A DNA stretch of 64,000 nt from Halichoerus grypus. Its lineage: Eukaryota > Chordata > Mammalia > Carnivora > Phocidae. The notes under the pieces were generated by a model that saw only the letters and a list, made by a program, of their open reading frames with translations, was not told where the DNA came from and made no database searches. Location of the stretch: assembly GCF_964656455.1 (NCBI RefSeq), contig NC_135720.1, positions 102,002,696-102,066,695 of the forward strand, in the 5' to 3' direction. Position numbers and translations under genes: made by a program. This document shows positions 58,946-64,000 of the stretch, one piece after another (position 1 is the stretch's first letter; each line of letters opens with the position of its first letter).

Positions 58946-59147
58946 GGGGCACCTGGTTGGCTTAGTTAGTTAAGCATCTGACTTGATTTTGGCTTAGGTC
59001 ATGATCTCAGGGTGGTGAAATTGAGCCCTGTGCAGGGCCCCTGCGCTCAGTGGGGGAGTCTGCTTGAGATACCCTCTCTCCTTCTCCCTCTGCCCCTCAC
59101 CCACTCAGGCTCTCTCACACTCTTTAAATAAATAAATAAAATCTTTA
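58946..59147 (+). repeat. CAN-SINE
   Basis: A plus-strand diverged copy. The flanks AAGTGGAAAGGAGAG and AAGTGGCAAGGAGAG are the TSD. Confidence 0.94.
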
Positions 59148-60756
59148 AGTGGCAAGGAGAGTTGGGGAAGGAAATTATGCAGAGGAAATCTTTTTTTTTT
59201 TTCCCCCCAGAAAGGAGGCTAGGTGGGTGGGCAAGAGTACATATATAAAGTTTCAACTCAGAAGAGAAGTCATTTTTCAGAAAGCTACTCTGTCACAATT
59301 AGCTGGTGTTGACTTTTAGATCTCTCCATGCTAAATACTTCCTTTAAGAATAGGCACACAGAATGTAAGTCAAAACTTTCTGCTTATTCTTATCCTCTGC
59401 CCAATGTCCTTGCTCTAGGTATTATTATTTCTTCCATGAGGCCAGACTTGGGTCTGATGAGTTCAAAGTCCTGACTGCCAAGAAGGGCTCGTGAGTGGGT
59501 GTAAAGTGTGGGAGAAGAGAGGCCCAAAGGCTTTCAGCCACTTCCTAGTATCCATTCCTGGCCAGACAGGCCCCATGCCCTGCTTCCTAACAGACTAATA
59601 TTGGGTTCCTTTAAGGTCAGCGTTGGCACAGCTGAAGATAGTTGAGACAGTGGGCATTTCTTGTGGTCTCTTCCTGTTTCTCGGGTCCAAGACTTCTTCC
59701 TAAAGCTTCCTCTCATGGAGTAAAAGTCACAACCTCAAAGCGTTCTGTAGAAAAAGAAAAAAAAATGCCACAGTCATGATCTGATGCTGACAGATTTCTC
59801 CTCAACGCTATGCTTTACGTGCTCATGGTCATGTGGGAAAACTTTCAGTATGAGGATCTTCAAGGACATTCCATCCTGTAGTGCTACTTCTATAGACCTC
59901 AGCCTCCTGTTCTCTACACCTGTTGGCTTACGTAGACAGAAACGCTCTTAACAGCATCTTATCCCTAGATGGAATCTCTACATACTGATAGAAAAGTTTC
60001 TGAGTAAAGCAATAGTGATAGTAAAGGAATAGTAAATAAATCTCTTTAGAGAAGGTAAATTATCTGTTTATGCTGAAAGAAGCAGCTGGAGAATGATTTA
60101 ACAAATGTCTATAGATGATGTATGAAAATATGTCCCCCTATCTCTCCATTCATTTTTAAATCTCTAAACGTTCACAGAAATGATTACACAAGATTAAATG
60201 GTTTTGGAGCATAGAAAAATGTGCTCCATCGCACAAAAGAAGAGATTTTGACTGCGGGAACTTTGTAGAATTCAGAACATGGAAGGATTGTTAGCCTTTG
60301 AGAAGGGTCCACTCTTCTGAGACTTTTGGAGAGGGAAAAGATGATGAATACAGGGAAACAGGAAGGTGGAAATTTCGCTAAAGTTTCCAAGATAGGTGTC
60401 TCCTCCTGATCTATCTCCAGAAGGAACACTCTCAAGATCTAACCTCAGTGGAGCTCATATTCAAAAATATTCTTGAGATGGAAATAAATGCTCCCCTGGA
60501 GTTACTATTCCGTTCTGTCACCCATCATGCAGGTTACTTCTGGTCAATGGAGATTTAGCCAGACTAGCACTATGTAAGCTGCCCCCCCACGGGAGGGTAA
60601 CAAGGATCATCAAGTTTAACTGAAGGCAGTGAGGAGGAACTGAGGACTTTGAACTGGGAAAGAATTTGAAACAGCCCATATTTAAAGTAAAGCATATCTG
60701 GGAGTTCATGTGCCCTGAAGACGTTTTCCTGATTTTCAGTAATCAAAGGATGAAGG
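59148..60756. other. unique DNA, no gene supported
   Basis: No repeat family recognised. Frames are short. Confidence 0.4.
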
Positions 60757-60953
60757 AGGAGCACCTGGGTGGCTTAGTTGGTTAAGCGGCTGCCTTCGGC
60801 TACGATTATGATCCCGGGATCCTGGAATCGAGCCCTGCGTCAGGCTCCCTGCTCATCAGGGAGTCTGCTTCTCCCTCTCCCTCTGCCCCTCTCCCTACTT
60901 GTGTGCATGCTCTCTCTCTCTCTCTCAAATAAATAAATAAAATCTTTAAAAAG
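60757..60953 (+). repeat. CAN-SINE
   Basis: A plus-strand copy flanked by AAAGGATGAAGGA and AAAGATGAAGGA. Confidence 0.94.
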
Positions 60954-61053
60954 AAAGATGAAGGACATTTCTACAGGTTTTTTTTTTTAATTTAGAGAAT
61001 TCAAATGATCAAAATGTTGTGTTTTTTTTTTTTTTTTAAAGAAAAAGTGAGAA

Positions 61054-61235
61054 GGGGCACCTGGGTGGCTCAGTCAGTTGGGCATCAGACTCTTGCTTTC
61101 AGCTCAGGTCATGATCTCAGAGTCGTGAGATCATGCCCCTCATCGTGCTCCATGCTCAGTGGGGAGCCTCCCTGTACTCCTCCCCCGGCTCCCACACAAT
61201 CTCTTTCTAAAATAAATAAATAAATCTTAAAAAAA
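61054..61235 (+). repeat. CAN-SINE
   Basis: A plus-strand copy with a shortened TC-rich part. The flanks GAAAAAGTGAGAA and GAAAGAGTGAAA are the likely TSD. A T run precedes it (61022-61037). Confidence 0.93.
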
Positions 61236-61454
61236 CACAAGAAAGAGTGAAATTATGGAAGTGTAGCAGAGACTCTCCTATCACACTTCCATTTAACCAA
61301 ATGTCCAGATTAGCCAATCCTCTTCATTCTCTCTGTAACATTCTGGCAGAGGCCCATGGCCAGTTCACTACTTTCTAGCTCTCCTCTATTCCCATCAGTT
61401 GAATTGTTTGTGCGAAGAGTACTTGCTATTACAATTATACATTATCCCCTTCTT

Positions 61455-62440
61455 AAATTATGATATATTAAGATGTACTTTTTTGGTGTTCAGTTGTTTT
61501 GTGGTGTATATAGAACATATTGTAGAGATTAGTATAACCACCACCACAATCAAGATACAGAAAAGTTTCATGAACCGCCTCCAAAGCCTCTCAGGCTATT
61601 CTTTTATAGTCACGCCATCTCCCCATCCCTACAGTGGCAATCACTGATCTGTTCTTCAACCCTATAGTTCTGTCCTCTTGAGAATGATATAAATGCATTT
61701 ATACAGTACATAAGCTTTTGAGACTGGCTTCTTTCATTCAGCATAATGCTTTTGAGATTCATCCGAATTGCTGCATGTTTCAGTCGTTTGTTTCTTTATA
61801 TTGCTGGGTAGTGTTTTATTGGATGAATGCACCACAGCTTGTTTAGCTATTCACCCACTGAAGGACATTTGGGTTCTTTCCAGTTTGTGGCTATTATGAA
61901 TAGAGCTACTAAAAACATTCATGTACAGATTTTTGTGTGAACATAGCTTCCATTTTTCTAGGGTGAGTACCGCAGGAGTGGATTGCTGGGTCATATGGCA
62001 GGGGTATGTTTAACTTTTTAAGTAACGGCCAAATGGCTTTCCAGAAGGGCTGTCCCATTTTGTTTTACCACCAGCGGTGTATGAGAGTTCCAACTGCACT
62101 GCATTCTGATTAGCACTTGGTACTGTCAGGATTTTTTAAAGCCATTTTCATAGATTTGAGGTGGTATTCCATTATGGTTTTAATTTTCATTTCACTAATG
62201 GTTAACCGTATTGAGTATCTTTTCATGTGTTCTTTTTATGTATCTTTTTTGTTAAGTGTCAACCATTATTTCTTCAAACATATTTTTATTTTTATTACTT
62301 TTTTTAAGTAAGTTCTACACTCAATGTGGGGCTTGAACTCATGACCCCGAGATCGAGTCGCATGTTTTTCTGACTGAGCCAGCCAGTGCCCCTCTTCAAA
62401 CATATTTTTAGCACCATACTCTTACCTCTTTCCTTTTGGG
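61455..62440 (-). mobile_element. old L1 (L1M-type) fragment, minus strand
   Basis: Antisense pattern of an old L1 3' half: CCACCACCACAATCAAGATA, 'TTCATTCAGCATAATGCTTTTGAGATTCA', 'GGCTATTATGAATAGAGCTA', 'GGAGTGGATTGCTGGGTCAT'. Interrupted by a short CAN-SINE at 62289-62392. Confidence 0.85.
62289..62392 (-). repeat. CAN-SINE, short form
   Basis: A minus-strand short copy. The 18-base TSD TCTTCAAACATATTTTTA is at 62271-62288 and 62393-62410. Confidence 0.96.
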
Positions 62441-63059
62441 ACTTCCAGTGGCTATAGGGAAGGATGCGATGGAGAAATTGTCAATATGACTCTGAGCTTT
62501 GGGGTTGAGTGATTGAATAGTGCCAGTAACAAAAATAGGGAAGCCAGACAAGGGAAGCATTTGTAGGGGCAAAGAAGTAGTTATGGAAGGGCAAGAATAA
62601 GATAAGCATGTAAGCTGTTGAGTTTGACGTGATGATTATCTATCCAAATGTACGTATCAAGCATGGGAGAGTGATCCTCTTTGCAATCTCTTTCTTCTCT
62701 TGTAGAGTCTGCCATCCACGGAGAACAAAGGAATAGAAAGTGGCTTTTTCTCAATGTGGCTTCAGGCTGGAAAGGCAACAGACATTTTTAGCATAACAAT
62801 AAAACAGAATTTTAGCATAAAAATGCTAGGAAGAGGTAAATCTTCCCAGGGACAGGTGGCATGGAGGGTTCTTCTTTTCCACTCTTTGATCGGGAGCAGC
62901 CCTCACTCCCAAACATGTATACTCAACCCATCCAACTGCAGTTGTAGACGTGGTTATGAATGACCGCAACTCAAAAAAAAAAAAAAGAAAAAGAATGACC
63001 GCAACTCATACAGAGGAATAAGAAAGGGGAGGTAGGACTTTGGAGTTGGAATCTGTGTC
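62441..63059. other. unique DNA
   Basis: An imperfect local duplication (GAATGACCGCAACTCA at 62956-62971 and 62993-63008) surrounds an A-rich run. No gene seen. Confidence 0.4.
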
Positions 63060-63420
63060 AGGGGTACACTCAACATCCATCCCAGCCTTCTTCTACCTAC
63101 CCTTTCCCCAACCAAAAATCTCCCCTTCCCAGACTGCCTTGTGGTTAAGGCTGGCCATGTGACTCAGTTTGGCAGATGAGATCTAGATAAACAGAAACTC
63201 TCAGCTTCCTATTTCTTTATATCTGGAATGCGTAGAGCGCTTGGAACTGCAGCAATCAGTACTAAGGAATGAAGAAGCAGGGGAACGAAGGATGCCTACT
63301 TTCTTATAGAAACCTTGGATTCTTAGTCCTTTAGGTAAACAAATCCCTATATGAATAAACCACTCTAGTTGAGTTTTTTGTTGGCCATTCTCTGGGATTA
63401 TATGAGGTGGCCTGACCAGC
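63060..63420 (+). repeat. possible interspersed repeat relic
   Basis: 'TTCCCAGACTGCCTTGTGGT ... GGCCATGTGACTCAGTTTGG' is a phrase of a common mammalian medium-copy repeat. Family not assigned. Confidence 0.4.
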
Positions 63421-64000
63421 TAACAGTTACACTGATTTAGGGCAGACCGAAATTAAGGAAGACTTCCTTCCGTGATAAAGTAGCATGGTGCTTAGATGAC
63501 ACCAGTGTTCGGTATGAGATGACAAGAATGGAGTTAGAAAGGGAGGATGTTTATTTGGAATTCATCATTGCAGTAACGATATTTCTAGCTAGTTACATGA
63601 CATCAAGCGCAATAAATGTTACATAGTACGTACTTAGTATTTACTGTATGAGTAAATGAATGAGAGTTAATAAGATATCAAACACTGAGAGGTAATTTTA
63701 CCATCCCTTCTAAATTGAATCACCTATAATTCTCCGCATACTCACAGCTATCTCAGAGTCATACCATATACCATTCCTCTGCCCCAAAATGTCCCTCCTT
63801 CTCCCACCTCCACACAACCCTCCCTCATTTTAAAACTCACACTGCTCAAAAAAGGATTTTTTTCTTCTTCACCCCAACCAGTCTCAGTTGCTCTAATAAC
63901 CACACCCTGTCACACAGTATTAATTTTGTATAATGTCACTAACTACTGCGAGTAATTGTGAATTTCTACAGTTTAGATAAAGCAAACGTATCTATCTCTA
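63421..64000. other. unique DNA to the window end
   Basis: Nothing recognised. Confidence 0.35.

Overview
The window is mammalian nuclear DNA from a carnivore, probably on the caniform side (dog, bear, seal or mustelid). The evidence is about thirty copies of the tRNA-derived CAN-SINE. Each has the 'GCGCCTGGGTGGCTCAG' head, a TC-rich middle, an (AAATA)n tail and usually clear target-site duplications (TSDs). The internal 'CCCAGGGTCCTGGGATCGAG' variant is the caniform type rather than the felid one. There is no bacterial, viral or organellar gene system, no CRISPR array and no operon. Most long open frames are shadows of repeats or of GC-rich DNA.

Layout, 1-17.2 kb: a CpG island at about 16.85-18.05 kb looks like a promoter. 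On the minus strand it holds an ATG in an ideal initiation context followed one base later by a strong splice donor. To its left, several short minus-strand blocks have splice-site-like ends and compatible reading phases. They run down to a block with a stop codon at about 1.63 kb and an AATAAA about 100 bases further on. I propose these as exons of an unrecognised small gene transcribed right to left, with graded confidence. Its presumed introns hold a 5'-truncated L1 (10.66-13.40 kb), CAN-SINEs, MIR and L2 relics, a Tigger-like DNA transposon relic and a processed SUB1 (PC4) pseudogene (6.58-7.26 kb).

Layout, 18-64 kb: this looks intergenic, or deep inside a large intron. An essentially full-length old L1 lies on the minus strand (18.96-25.87 kb, with TSD) and is itself interrupted by a solo LTR and a CAN-SINE. 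There is a younger L1 with two apparent 3' ends (27.3-28.2 kb), a plus-strand truncated L1 (40.64-41.58 kb), older L1 pieces, a MER5A, several MIR and L2 relics, and unique AT-rich DNA.

The most unusual structural signal outside known repeats is a 162-base inverted duplication of unique-looking sequence (52,605-52,766 and 54,210-54,371, about two mismatches, no gaps). Others are a 163-base tandem duplication inside the old L1, a CA/TG microsatellite expanded at the same L1 position in four separate copies, and head-to-head SINE pairs. I saw nothing that deserves to be called a new biological system. The best leads are the minus-strand gene model and the inverted duplication.
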